From NCBI RefSeq assembly GCF_000230695.2, contig NC_020541.1:1922001-1986000 (forward strand): 64,000 nt of DNA, written 5' to 3'. The notes under the pieces were generated by a model, which worked only from the letters and a program-made list of their open reading frames with translations, did not search any database and had not been told where the DNA came from. The stretch comes from Rhodanobacter denitrificans. GTDB lineage: Bacteria; Pseudomonadota; Gammaproteobacteria; Xanthomonadales; Rhodanobacteraceae. A program made the position numbers and the translations under genes. This document shows, piece by piece, positions 10,133 to 18,812 of this stretch; position 1 is the first letter of the stretch, and each line of letters starts with the position of its first letter.

Positions 10133-11344
10133 TCAGTGCGCGGACAGACGGTAGGCGCCGATGCGGCCCTCGACGTCCTCGACGTACACGATGTCGCCCA
10201 CCACCAGCGGTTGTGCGCGGATCGCCTTCTTCGACAGGCGCTCGCGTGCGGCCAGCGCGCCGTCGCCGGTCTGCAGCCAGTGCACGTAGCCTTCCAGGTC
10301 GCCGACCACGACGTAGTTGCCCTGCACCGCCGGGCCGCTGAGCCAGCGGTATTTCAGTGCATCGTTCTTCCATATGTCGGCGCCGCCATTCTTGTCGAAT
10401 GCCCACACCACCGAGGCGTCGTTGACGCCAAAGACCGCATGGTCGTTGACCGCCAGCGACTCGAAGCTGGAGAACGGATGCGTCCACAACGGGCGGCCGC
10501 TGGGGCCGTCGACCGCCGCCACGTTGCCGTGATAGGCGGTGCCGTAGAGCGTGCTGCCGTCCAGCAGGATCGCACCGTCCGCATCGTTCAGGCGGTCGAT
10601 TTCGGTACGGCCTTCGCCGCTGGCCAGTTTCTGTTCCCACAGCTTCGCGCCATTGTCCTGGCGCAGGGCGACGAGCTTGCCGTCGTCGCTGCCGAAGAAC
10701 AGCACGCCGTTGGCTGCCAGCAGCGCGCCGTTGCCGCGCAGGCTGAGCAGCGGCACGGTGCCCTGGTCGTAGACCCAGCGGCGCTGGCCGGTCGCGGCGT
10801 CCAGCGCGTAGACGCGGCCGTCGCCGGTACGCACCACGACCATGTCGCCGACGATCACCGGCGACGCCAGCACTTCGCTGCTCACCTCGACGTCCCAGCG
10901 CGGACTGCCGTCTTTCGCATTCACCGCGTAGACGTGGCCGTCCAGCGTGCCGACGGCGAGCAGGTCGCCATTGACGGCAGGCCCGCCGGCGTACTGGGCG
11001 TCCTTGCGCTTCTTGTCGCCCCAGCCGAACCAGCCGTGGGTGCGCGAGCTCTTCGACCACAGGCTCTTGCCGCTGGTGGCATCGATCGCGACCAGCTTGC
11101 CGTTCGTGCTGGCGGCGTAGAGCACGCCGTCGACCACGGTCGGGCGCAGGCGTGCGCCGCTCGTGCCGGCACCGTCACCCACGCTGGTTCGCCACAGGCG
11201 GGTGACCTGCAAGGTCGGCTTGAAGTCCTTGGCCAGCGGAGTCGGCGGCTGGACGTTTTCCTTCTTGAACGAATGGCACCCGGCGAGGGTTACCAGCGAA
11301 GCCAGCGCGATCAGCAAGGCACGTTTGATCATTTCAGGTTTCAT
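10133..11344 (-). CDS. bamB: Outer membrane assembly lipoprotein BamB
   Basis: BamB is the beta-propeller lipoprotein of the BAM complex that inserts beta-barrel proteins into the outer membrane. The 403-residue product has a lipoprotein signal peptide with lipobox LAGC (Cys about residue 22) and repeated PQQ-like blades (for example ARLRPTVVDGVLYAASTNGK, SPVIVGDMVVVRTGDGRVYA, YVVVGDLEGYVHWLQ). It overlaps the upstream yfgM-like gene by an ATGA (bamB start 11344, upstream stop 11341), indicating translational coupling. Confidence 0.95.
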   Translation of the reverse strand: MKPEMIKRALLIALASLVTLAGCHSFKKENVQPPTPLAKDFKPTLQVTRLWRTSVGDGAGTSGARLRPTVVDGVLYAASTNGKLVAIDATSGKSLWSKSSRTHGWFGWGDKKRKDAQYAGGPAVNGDLLAVGTLDGHVYAVNAKDGSPRWDVEVSSEVLASPVIVGDMVVVRTGDGRVYALDAATGQRRWVYDQGTVPLLSLRGNGALLAANGVLFFGSDDGKLVALRQDNGAKLWEQKLASGEGRTEIDRLNDADGAILLDGSTLYGTAYHGNVAAVDGPSGRPLWTHPFSSFESLAVNDHAVFGVNDASVVWAFDKNGGADIWKNDALKYRWLSGPAVQGNYVVVGDLEGYVHWLQTGDGALAARERLSKKAIRAQPLVVGDIVYVEDVEGRIGAYRLSAH

Positions 11345-11991
11345 GCACCCTGCTTCCCGGCCGTGGCCAAATCATCGAGTTTCATCTGCAAGGCGCCGCG
11401 TTGCGGCGCTTCCTCGCCCAGTGCCGTCAGGGCCGTCTGGTAGGCCTTGCGTGCTTCGTCCGAGCGTCCAAGCTTGACCAGCACATCACCGCGGAGTTCC
11501 TGCACCAGCCCCTGGTAGCTGTCGGCCGGGATGCGGTCCAGCGTGGCCAGCGCCTGCTTGCCGTGGTCGCGGGCCAGTTCCACCTGCGCGATACGCAGCA
11601 GCGTCAGCGACTTCAGCGGGGATGCACCGGCATGGCTCTCAGCCCACTCCAGCGACGACTCGGCCTTGTCCAGCTGGCCGGCCTGGACCTGCTGCTTGGC
11701 GCGCTCGCTGACCGCAAATACGGCAAATGGCGACTTCGCGTAATCCTTCATCAGTTGATCGGTCAGCTGCGAGGCGGTGTCCGCCTTGCCGGACGCCTGC
11801 GCAATCTGGATCTGCTGATAGAGCTGCGAAGCCTGCCCCTCGTTGCGCGCCTGATGGTTGCGCAATTGCTGCCAACCGAAGATGCCGACCAGGCCGATCG
11901 CGATGCCGACGACGATCGACATGCCATTGTCGCGCAGCCACTTCTGAACCAGCTCGCTCTGTTCGTACTTGTCGTATTCTTCAAATGCCAT
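11341..11991 (-). CDS. YfgM-like membrane-anchored TPR protein
   Basis: 216 residues beginning MAFEEYDKYEQSELVQKWL, then a single membrane segment (about 25-42, VVGIAIGLVGIFGWQQL) and a periplasmic TPR-like region. This is the YfgM (UPF0070) layout; in E. coli YfgM is an ancillary SecYEG subunit working with PpiD. The start at 11991 has GGTGA just upstream and gives the conserved N-terminus; an ATG nine codons earlier is rejected. The gene overlaps bamB by ATGA. The hisS and ispG genes that lie between rodZ and yfgM in many gammaproteobacteria are absent here. Confidence 0.88.
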   Translation of the reverse strand: MAFEEYDKYEQSELVQKWLRDNGMSIVVGIAIGLVGIFGWQQLRNHQARNEGQASQLYQQIQIAQASGKADTASQLTDQLMKDYAKSPFAVFAVSERAKQQVQAGQLDKAESSLEWAESHAGASPLKSLTLLRIAQVELARDHGKQALATLDRIPADSYQGLVQELRGDVLVKLGRSDEARKAYQTALTALGEEAPQRGALQMKLDDLATAGKQGA

Positions 11992-12116
11992 GCAATCACC
12001 ATTCAAGAGGCCGCCCACACGCAGACGCGGGCACGGGCCGGTGCGGTAACCAAGGGAAAAAGCCGCTTGCGCCCGCTCGTTGCCGAGCGAACCGAGTGGG
12101 CAAGCATAACCGAAAT

Positions 12117-12135
12117 GGGCCGCACGCAGCGGCCC
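12117..12135 (-). terminator. Hairpin between rodZ and the yfgM-like gene
   Basis: Minus strand GGGCCGC-TGCGT-GCGGCCC followed by ATTTCGG. It sits 10 bases after the rodZ stop, in the 153-bp gap before the yfgM-like gene. The trailing T-run is weak, so it may be only a partial terminator. Confidence 0.4.
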
Positions 12136-12144
12136 GAGCGGTGA

Positions 12145-13140
12145 TCAAAGGCTGGTGGCTGAGGCCTTGCCGTCCTGCATCTGCAGGCGGAAATGGGCAA
12201 CGTTGGCGCGCCGGAAATCGTCCAAGCCGATCGAGTTGCCATCGATGCTGACCTGCGCACCGCTGGCGTTGCCGATGCGCACGTCCAGCGGCTGATCGCT
12301 GTGCCAGGTCTTGCTGCTGCCGGCGGCGAGCAGGCCGTACTCCAGCCGTGTGCCGTCGGCCTGTGTCACTTCCACCCAACTGGCCGAAGACAGGCTGAGG
12401 CTCAGGCTGTGGCCGTCGGCACCGCTGTTCGCGACCGGCGCGACCTGCCGCGCCGGCGGCGGCAGGCTGGCGCTTTCCAGGTTCGGGAACGGTGCCATCG
12501 AGGCCAGCAGCGGTTGCTCCTGTTCCGGCGGCGGCGGCGTCCTGGGCGATGCCTGCGGAATCGGCGTGCTGGCCGGCGCGTCGGTCGCCACGGCATCCGT
12601 GGCGCGTGTTTCCATCTGGGCGACCGGTGCAGCATCGAGTGGCGCAAGGTGGCTGAGGTCACGATCCAGCGTGCCGCGTACGCCCAGCCAGATCATCGGC
12701 ACCACGATCACCGCGGTCAGCACGACGTAGGTGGCGGCCGTGGCGTAGCGATCCAGCAGGAAGCGCGAATGAGAGATGCCGCCGGTGGCCACCAGCGGCG
12801 GTTCGATCTGCTTGATGCGATCGAGCTCGACCTGGATCGACGCCTCGTTGATACCCAGGTGGTGGCCGTACTTGCGGATATAGCTGGCCAGATAGATCTT
12901 GGAGTCGATGCCGTCGTACTGGTCGCGCTCGAGCTGGCGCAGTACCCGGGCCGGCAACTTCAGCCCGTGGGCGCAGGCTTCCAGATCCAGACCCTGGGCT
13001 TCACGTGCCGCATGCAGACGACTGCCGAAACTCACCGTGTGGGGGCCTGTCGAGGACACATCCATGTTGAGCAAATTGATACCGAACAGCCCGGGCTCGT
13101 CTGGACGCTGGTCGGTCGATGGAGACTGCATGGAGGTCAT
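12145..13140 (-). CDS. rodZ: RodZ-like helix-turn-helix membrane protein
   Basis: 331 residues with the RodZ domain order: a cytoplasmic Xre-type helix-turn-helix (about 35-105, FGSRLHAAREAQGLDLEACA and KIYLASYIRKYGHHLG), one transmembrane helix (about 139-155, YVVLTAVIVVPMIWLGV), a Pro/Ala-rich linker, and a C-terminal DUF4115 beta domain (SWVEVTQADGTRLEYGLLAAG). RodZ couples MreB to the envelope in rod-shape maintenance. Its start overlaps the pilF stop by ATGA, so the two are translationally coupled. Symbol is by family and synteny; a divergent paralogue is possible. Confidence 0.85.
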   Translation of the reverse strand: MTSMQSPSTDQRPDEPGLFGINLLNMDVSSTGPHTVSFGSRLHAAREAQGLDLEACAHGLKLPARVLRQLERDQYDGIDSKIYLASYIRKYGHHLGINEASIQVELDRIKQIEPPLVATGGISHSRFLLDRYATAATYVVLTAVIVVPMIWLGVRGTLDRDLSHLAPLDAAPVAQMETRATDAVATDAPASTPIPQASPRTPPPPEQEQPLLASMAPFPNLESASLPPPARQVAPVANSGADGHSLSLSLSSASWVEVTQADGTRLEYGLLAAGSSKTWHSDQPLDVRIGNASGAQVSIDGNSIGLDDFRRANVAHFRLQMQDGKASATSL

Positions 13141-13925
13141 GGGCTGGCAGTGGTGTCTAGGGTGTGCGCCTGCTCCGAATCCGGGAACTGGCTGAGCAAT
13201 CGCTTGCTGTAGGTACGGGCACCTTCCGGGTTGCCCAGACGGATTTCGATGTCGTGGCCGAGCTTGAGCGACGCGGCCGTCGGCTGGCCCAGCGCATCGA
13301 ACCGCTGGAGGAAAGCCCTGGCGCGAAATGCATCCTTGTTCAGATAAAGCGTGTTTGCAAGCTGGAAGAGTGCCTCCGCATTCTTGGGATTTCTTGCGAT
13401 GGCGTCACGAAAACTCGCTTCGGCCCCGCTGGCGTCGTCGGCGCGCAACTGGCAGACGCCGGCGTTGGTCAGCGCCACGTCGGGGGTCTGGTAGAACGGA
13501 TCGGCGACGGCTTTCTGGAAATACTGCTTTGCCTCGGCGATTTTCCCGGTATGGCAAAGGAAGACGCCGAGGTTGTTGTTCGGTGCACCCCTGGCCGGTT
13601 CCAGCGCCACGGCCTTGCGGTAATGCTGCTCGGCTTCGGGCAGCTTGTTGATGCGCTCGTACAGCACCGCGATCACGGTGTGCGCCGGTGCGTAATTGGG
13701 GTCGAATTGCAGCGCCTTGGTCAGCTTTTCCAGCGCGGTCTGCAGGTCGCCGTTGGTCATGTAGCGCTGGCCCAGCTCGGTATGGATCCGGGCGGCGTCC
13801 TCGGCCTGCTCCGCCTTGCTGGTCTGCGGCATGCTCTTGCCCAGCGAGCTGCTGTCCGTATGTGTGGTGATGCAGCCGGCCAGCGGCAACAGCAGGCTGA
13901 AGATCACGACCCGGTCAAATCGCAT
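13137..13925 (-). CDS. pilF: Type IV pilus biogenesis/stability lipoprotein PilF (PilW)
   Basis: PilF is the outer-membrane pilotin lipoprotein required for assembly of the PilQ secretin. The 262-residue product has a lipoprotein signal with lipobox LAGC (residue 18) and a run of TPR units, including [40 protein letters not shown] and [15 protein letters not shown] 13925 overlaps the rlmN 3' end by 11 bp, and the gene overlaps rodZ at its own 3' end. The rodZ-pilF-rlmN-ndk order is typical of gammaproteobacteria and supports the call. Confidence 0.93.
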   Translation of the reverse strand: MRFDRVVIFSLLLPLAGCITTHTDSSSLGKSMPQTSKAEQAEDAARIHTELGQRYMTNGDLQTALEKLTKALQFDPNYAPAHTVIAVLYERINKLPEAEQHYRKAVALEPARGAPNNNLGVFLCHTGKIAEAKQYFQKAVADPFYQTPDVALTNAGVCQLRADDASGAEASFRDAIARNPKNAEALFQLANTLYLNKDAFRARAFLQRFDALGQPTAASLKLGHDIEIRLGNPEGARTYSKRLLSQFPDSEQAHTLDTTASP

Positions 13926-15045
13926 GCGTTGCCCCCTCGTCCTGCCGTTTGCGGATATCGGCGCTGCGCCGGGTGCGGTCGGTGACCTGTCCGGCCAGCT
14001 GGCCGCAGGCAGCATCGATGTCGTCGCCGCGGGTGCGCCGCAGCATGGTCAGCACGCCGGCATTCAGCAGCTGCGTCTGGAACGCGTGGATGTCGGCGGC
14101 GTCAGAGCGCTTGAACTGGGTGCCCGGGAAAGGATTGAACGGGATCAGGTTGACCTTGCACGTCGGCAGCTTGCGCATCAGCTTGATCAGCTGGCGGGCG
14201 TGCTCGGGCTGGTCGTTGACGCCCTGCATCAAGGTGTACTCGAAAGTGATCGAGGTGCGCGGCTTGCGCGCAATCCAGCGCTGGCAGGCTGCCAGCAGCT
14301 CGGCGATCGGATAGCGCTTGTTGATCGGCATCAGCTCGGTGCGCAGCTCGTCGTTGGCGGCGTGCAGCGACACCGCCAGCGACACGTCGATGGCCTCCGA
14401 CAACTGGTCGATCAGCGGTACCAGGCCGGCGGTGGACAGCGTGACGCGCTTGGCCGCCAGACCGAAGCCCAGGTCGTCGCGCATCAACTTCATCGCCTTC
14501 AGCACGTTGTCGAAATTGGCCAGCGGCTCACCCATGCCCATCATCACCACATTGGTGATGCGCCGGTTCTGGTGGGTGACGTTGCCTAGGTACTTCGCCG
14601 CCACCCACACCTGGCCGATGATCTCGGCGGTGGACAGGTTGCGGTTGAAGCCCTGCGCGCCGGTCGAGCAGAACTGGCAGTTCAGCGCGCAACCGATCTG
14701 CGAGGAGACGCACAGCGTGCCGCGGGTCGGCTCGGGGATGTACACCGTCTCGATCGCATTGCCGCTGTCCATGCCCAGCAGCCACTTGTGCGTGCCGTCG
14801 GTGGCCACCTTGTCCAGCAGCGTCTTCGGCGCGCCGATGTAGCAGGCCTCGGTGAGCTTGGCGCGCAGCGCCTTGCCCACGTCGGTCATGTTCTCGAAGT
14901 CGTCTTCCAGGTCGTGGTAGATCCACTTCATCACCTGCTCGGCGCGATACGGCTTCTCGCCGAGCTGCGTGAAGAAATCACGCAGCCCCTGGCGATCGAA
15001 GTCGAGCAGGTTGACCTTGTTCGAGCTGGCGACGACTTGTTGCAT
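13915..15045 (-). CDS. rlmN: Dual-specificity 23S rRNA/tRNA adenine-C2 methyltransferase RlmN
   Basis: Radical-SAM enzyme that methylates C2 of A2503 in 23S rRNA and A37 in some tRNAs. The 376-residue product has the radical-SAM cluster motif GCALNCQFC (C119, C123, C126) and the C-terminal cysteine that carries the methyl group (C347 in AACGQ), together with the conserved [18 protein letters not shown] stretch. It lies two bases from the ndk stop and overlaps pilF, within a tight minus-strand operon. Confidence 0.97.
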   Translation of the reverse strand: MQQVVASSNKVNLLDFDRQGLRDFFTQLGEKPYRAEQVMKWIYHDLEDDFENMTDVGKALRAKLTEACYIGAPKTLLDKVATDGTHKWLLGMDSGNAIETVYIPEPTRGTLCVSSQIGCALNCQFCSTGAQGFNRNLSTAEIIGQVWVAAKYLGNVTHQNRRITNVVMMGMGEPLANFDNVLKAMKLMRDDLGFGLAAKRVTLSTAGLVPLIDQLSEAIDVSLAVSLHAANDELRTELMPINKRYPIAELLAACQRWIARKPRTSITFEYTLMQGVNDQPEHARQLIKLMRKLPTCKVNLIPFNPFPGTQFKRSDAADIHAFQTQLLNAGVLTMLRRTRGDDIDAACGQLAGQVTDRTRRSADIRKRQDEGATHAI

Positions 15046-15047
15046 GG

Positions 15048-15473
15048 TTACCTTGAAACCACATCCGTCGCCGCGAAGAAATAGGCGATCTCCACCTTGG
15101 CGGTCTCGACCGCGTCGGAACCGTGCACGGCATTGGCGTCGATCGACTCGGCGAAGTCGGCGCGGATCGTGCCCTTGGCCGCTTCCTTCGGGTTGGTGGC
15201 GCCCATCAGGTCGCGGTGGGCGAGCACGGCGTTCTCGCCTTCCAGCACGCTGATCATCACCGGGCCGGAGATCATGAACTCGACCAGGGCCTTGAAGAAC
15301 GGCCGCTCGCGATGCACGGCATAGAAGCCTTCGGCCTCGGCGCGCGACAGCTGCTTCATGCGCGCGGCGACGATCTTCAGGCCGGCCTTTTCAAAGCGGG
15401 CATAGATTTCGCCGATGACGTTCTTGGCGACGGCATCGGGCTTGATGATGGAAAGAGTGCGCTCCAGCGCCAT
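15048..15473 (-). CDS. ndk: Nucleoside diphosphate kinase
   Basis: Transfers gamma-phosphate between nucleoside di- and triphosphates. 141 residues, the normal length, beginning [18 protein letters not shown]; the phospho-acceptor histidine is in NAVHGSDA, and the C-terminus reads EIAYFF. It heads the ndk-rlmN-pilF-rodZ run, divergent from the PsrA-type regulator gene. Confidence 0.97.
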   Translation of the reverse strand: MALERTLSIIKPDAVAKNVIGEIYARFEKAGLKIVAARMKQLSRAEAEGFYAVHRERPFFKALVEFMISGPVMISVLEGENAVLAHRDLMGATNPKEAAKGTIRADFAESIDANAVHGSDAVETAKVEIAYFFAATDVVSR

Positions 15474-15622
15474 ACGGGTCTGCTCCGGAAAAACGGATGG
15501 ATGGGGAAAAAGGCGTGGCCGCTCGGGCCGGCAAAATCGGCTAATTCCGACATGGATTGCGGATTTAGCTCAGGAAAGTTTGACAGATTCTAACTCATAC
15601 GCAAGTCGGCGGACGTTTGCAA

Positions 15623-15678
15623 CAAACGCTCGTTTGACGGCTGCCGAGCTGTCCGCGTATGCTCAAACGATCGTTTGA
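15623..15678 (+). promoter_or_regulatory. psrA promoter with two PsrA-type operators
   Basis: Two palindromes flank and overlap a promoter-like pair. O1 is CAAACGCTCGTTTG at 15623-15636; O2 is TCAAACGATCGTTTGA at 15663-15678, a perfect 16-bp palindrome. Between them lie TTGACG at 15634-15639 and TATGCT at 15658-15663, spaced 18 bp, a plausible sigma70 promoter whose -35 overlaps O1 and whose -10 touches O2. Operator centres are 41 bp apart, about four helical turns. The half-site agrees with the AAAC-N2-4-GTTT consensus I recall for Pseudomonas PsrA. The arrangement predicts autorepression. Confidence 0.72.
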
Positions 15679-15697
15679 ACCGGCCCGTGGCCGATGG

Positions 15698-16324
15698 ATG
15701 ATTCCGCCCGTGAACAGCTCCGGCTCAACCAAGGAACGGATACTCGGCGCCGCCGAGCTCCTGTTCGCCCAGCGCGGCTTCGACGGGGCCTCGCTGCGCC
15801 AGCTCACTGCCGCGGCCGGGGTCAATCTGGCCGCGGTCAATTACCACTTCGGTTCCAAGGACAAGCTGGTCGAGGAAGTGTTCCGGCGCCGGCTGGACGC
15901 GTTGAACGAACGCCGACTGACGGCACTCGCCAAGATCGCCGGTGCCGAAGACAGCACCCTCGAGGACGTGCTGGAAGCGTTCATCCGCCCCGCCCTGGAC
16001 CTGTCGCACGACGACAGCGGCGCCTTGTTCATGCGCGTGCTGGCACGCGCGTTCGCCGAGCACGACGACACCCTGCGCCAGTTCCTTTCCGCGAACTACG
16101 GCCACGTGATGCGCCAGTTCACCGCCGAGTTCGCGCGCCTGCTGCCGCAGCTGAGCAAGGAAGAGCTGTACTGGCGCATCGACCTGGTCACCGGTGCACT
16201 GACCCACGCGATGTCCGGCTTCGGCATGATCCAGCGCAAGAGTGACGTCAGCGAACACGTCCATCGCGAACAGACCGCGCAGCACCTGATCCGCTTCGCC
16301 ATCGCTGGCCTCAGCCATCCCTGA
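15698..16324 (+). CDS. TetR-family fatty-acid-responsive repressor, PsrA-like
   Basis: The 208-residue protein has an N-terminal TetR helix-turn-helix (about 12-58; ERILGAAELLFAQRGF, LRQLTAAAGVNLAAVNYHFG) and an all-alpha ligand domain with SGALFMRVLARAF and LYWRIDLVTGALTHAMSGFG, which matches the PsrA layout. PsrA represses beta-oxidation genes and itself and is released by long-chain acyl-CoA or fatty acid. ATG 15698 (or GTG 15710) is chosen because an earlier ATG at 15659 lies inside the -10 box and operator. It is followed 39 bp later by fadN- and fadA-like genes, which fits the role. Confidence 0.85.
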   Translation: MIPPVNSSGSTKERILGAAELLFAQRGFDGASLRQLTAAAGVNLAAVNYHFGSKDKLVEEVFRRRLDALNERRLTALAKIAGAEDSTLEDVLEAFIRPALDLSHDDSGALFMRVLARAFAEHDDTLRQFLSANYGHVMRQFTAEFARLLPQLSKEELYWRIDLVTGALTHAMSGFGMIQRKSDVSEHVHREQTAQHLIRFAIAGLSHP

Positions 16325-16363
16325 TCCACTTGCCCCACCTCTTTTGCATCCTCGGAGAAGCCA

Positions 16364-18751
16364 ATGACCGCTGCATCCTCACCCACTTCAGCGCTGCGCA
16401 TCCGCAAGGCCGCCGTGCTGGGCGCCGGTGTCATGGGCGCGCAGATCGCCGCGCACCTGACCAACGCCGGCGTCGAAACCGTGCTGTTCGACCTGCCGGC
16501 GAAGGACGGCCCGAAGAGCGGCATCGCGCTGAAGGCGATCGCCAACCTGGCCAAGCTGTCGCCTGCCCCGCTGGCCGACAAGAACCTCGCCGGCGCGATC
16601 ATCCCGGCCAACTACGACGACGATCTCGACCACCTGAAGGACGTCGACCTGGTGATCGAGGCGATCGCCGAGCGGATGGACTGGAAGCTGGATCTCTACA
16701 AGAAGATCGCCGGCCACCTGTCGAAGACCGCGATCATCGCCTCCAACACCTCCGGCCTGTCGATCAACACGCTGGCCGAGGCGCTGCCGGAAGAAATGCG
16801 CCATCGCTTCTCCGGCGTGCACTTCTTCAACCCGCCGCGCTACATGCACCTGGTCGAACTGATCCCGACCCGGCTCACCGACCAGAACGTGATCGACGGC
16901 CTCGAAGCCTTCCTCGTCACCACCGTCGGCAAGGGTGTGGTGATCGCCCGCGACACCCCCAACTTCATCGGCAACCGCATCGGCGTGTTCTCGATGCTGG
17001 CCACCATGCACCACACCGAGCAGTTCAAGCTCGGCTTCGACACCGTCGATGCGCTGACCGGCCCGGCCGTGGGCCGCCCCAAGAGCGCCACCTACCGCAC
17101 CGCCGACGTGGTCGGTCTGGACACCATGGCCCACGTCATCAAGACCATGGCCGACACCCTGCCCGACGATCCGTGGCACGCATACTTCAAGGCGCCGGTG
17201 TGGCTGGCCGGGCTCATTGAAAAGGGCGCACTGGGCCAGAAGAACGGCGCCGGCTTCTACAGGAAGGCCGGCAAGGACATCGTGGTGCTGGACGTGGCGA
17301 AGCAGGACTATCGCCCGTCCGAGCAGAAGCCGTCGGATGAAGTCGCCGCGCTCCTGGCGATCAAGGATCCGGCCGAGAAGTTCGGCAAGCTGCGCGCATC
17401 AAACGATCCGCAGGCACAGTTCCTGTGGGCCACCTTCCGCGATCTATTCCATTACACCGCCTACCACCTGGCCGACATCGCCGACACCGCGCGCGACGTG
17501 GACTTCGCGATCCGCTGGGGCTACGGCTGGAAGCTCGGCCCGTTCGAGACCTGGCAGGCTGCCGGCTGGCAGCAGGTCGCCGGCTGGATCGCCGAGGACA
17601 TCGCCGCCGGCAAGGCGATGAGCAAGGCGCCGCTGCCCGCCTGGGTCACCGACGGTCGCAGCGGCGTGCATGGCAAGGCCGGCTCGTGGTCGGCCAGCGC
17701 CAACGCCGACAAGCCGCGCTCGCCGCATCCGGTCTATCGGCGCCAGCTGTTCCCCGATCCGATCCTCGGCGAGAAGTTCGATACCGGAAGCACGGTGTGG
17801 GAGAACGACGGCGTGCGCCTGTGGACGCTGGGCGACGACGGCATCGGCATCATCTCGTTCAAGACCAAGATGCACACGGTCAACGACCACGTGCTCGACG
17901 GCATCCAGCACGCCCTCGGCATCGCCGAGGAGAAGCTCAAGGCGGTGGTGATCTGGCAAGACTCCGAGCCGTTCTCCGCCGGCGCCGACTTGAAGGGCGC
18001 GCTCGGCCTGCTGCAGGCCGGCAAGTTCGACGACTTCGAGAAGATGGTCGCCAACTTCCAGCGCACCAGCATGCGCATCAAGCACTCGCTGGTACCGGTG
18101 GTCGCCGCCGTGCGCGGCTTGGCGCTGGGCGGCGGCTGCGAGTTCCAGATGCATTCGGCGCGCACCGTCGCGGCACTGGAAAGCTACATCGGCCTGGTCG
18201 AGGCCGGCGTCGGCTTGCTGCCCGCCGGCGGCGGCCTGCATGAACTGGCCGTGCGCGCCGCGAAGGCGAACCCGGCCGATCCGTTCGAGGAACTGAAGAA
18301 GGTGTTCGAAACCGTGGCGATGGCCAAGGTCTCCGCCAGCGCATTCGAGGCAAAGAACCTGGGCCTGCTGCGCAACAGCGACGTGGTCGTGTTCAACGCC
18401 TACGAGCTGCTCTACGTGGCCAAGCAGGTCGCCAATGCCCTGGCCGAATCCGGCTATCGTCCGCCGCTGTATGCCCGCGCCATCCCGGTGGCCGGCGACG
18501 TCGGCACCGCCACCTTCAAGGCCTCGCTGGCCAACCTGCAGGCCGGCTACTTCGCCTCGGAACATGACGTGAACATCGCCACCCGCATCGCCGACACCCT
18601 GTGCGGCGGCGTGATCGAACGTGGCTCGGCGGTCGACGAAGAGTGGCTGCTGGCGCTGGAACGCAAGCATTTCGTGGAGCTGGCGCAGACCGAAAAAACC
18701 CAGGCCCGCATTGCGCACACCATGACCACCGGCAAACCGCTGAGGAATTGA
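16364..18751 (+). CDS. 3-hydroxyacyl-CoA dehydrogenase/enoyl-CoA hydratase fusion, FadN-like
   Basis: A 795-residue two-domain beta-oxidation enzyme. The dehydrogenase comes first (NAD motif AVLGAGVMGAQIAAH near residue 17; SNTSGLSI; GVHFFNPPRYMHLVEL), and a crotonase-type hydratase domain follows (about 480-750) with EPFSAGADLKG and the oxyanion-hole region VRGLALGGGCEFQMHS. This order is the reverse of E. coli FadB and matches Bacillus FadN-type enzymes. It converts trans-2-enoyl-CoA to 3-ketoacyl-CoA, the substrate of the thiolase encoded next. It probably shares a transcript with the upstream regulator. Confidence 0.93.
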   Translation: MTAASSPTSALRIRKAAVLGAGVMGAQIAAHLTNAGVETVLFDLPAKDGPKSGIALKAIANLAKLSPAPLADKNLAGAIIPANYDDDLDHLKDVDLVIEAIAERMDWKLDLYKKIAGHLSKTAIIASNTSGLSINTLAEALPEEMRHRFSGVHFFNPPRYMHLVELIPTRLTDQNVIDGLEAFLVTTVGKGVVIARDTPNFIGNRIGVFSMLATMHHTEQFKLGFDTVDALTGPAVGRPKSATYRTADVVGLDTMAHVIKTMADTLPDDPWHAYFKAPVWLAGLIEKGALGQKNGAGFYRKAGKDIVVLDVAKQDYRPSEQKPSDEVAALLAIKDPAEKFGKLRASNDPQAQFLWATFRDLFHYTAYHLADIADTARDVDFAIRWGYGWKLGPFETWQAAGWQQVAGWIAEDIAAGKAMSKAPLPAWVTDGRSGVHGKAGSWSASANADKPRSPHPVYRRQLFPDPILGEKFDTGSTVWENDGVRLWTLGDDGIGIISFKTKMHTVNDHVLDGIQHALGIAEEKLKAVVIWQDSEPFSAGADLKGALGLLQAGKFDDFEKMVANFQRTSMRIKHSLVPVVAAVRGLALGGGCEFQMHSARTVAALESYIGLVEAGVGLLPAGGGLHELAVRAAKANPADPFEELKKVFETVAMAKVSASAFEAKNLGLLRNSDVVVFNAYELLYVAKQVANALAESGYRPPLYARAIPVAGDVGTATFKASLANLQAGYFASEHDVNIATRIADTLCGGVIERGSAVDEEWLLALERKHFVELAQTEKTQARIAHTMTTGKPLRN

Positions 18752-18812
18752 CGGAGACGGACGGCTAGACATCCATCCCGAACCACTTCGTCATTCCCAA
18801 GGATCAAATCCC

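Noticed and set aside
15659..15697. ATG 15659 as start of the PsrA-like gene
   Set aside because: It lies within the predicted -10 box and operator; ATG 15698 suits the family length.
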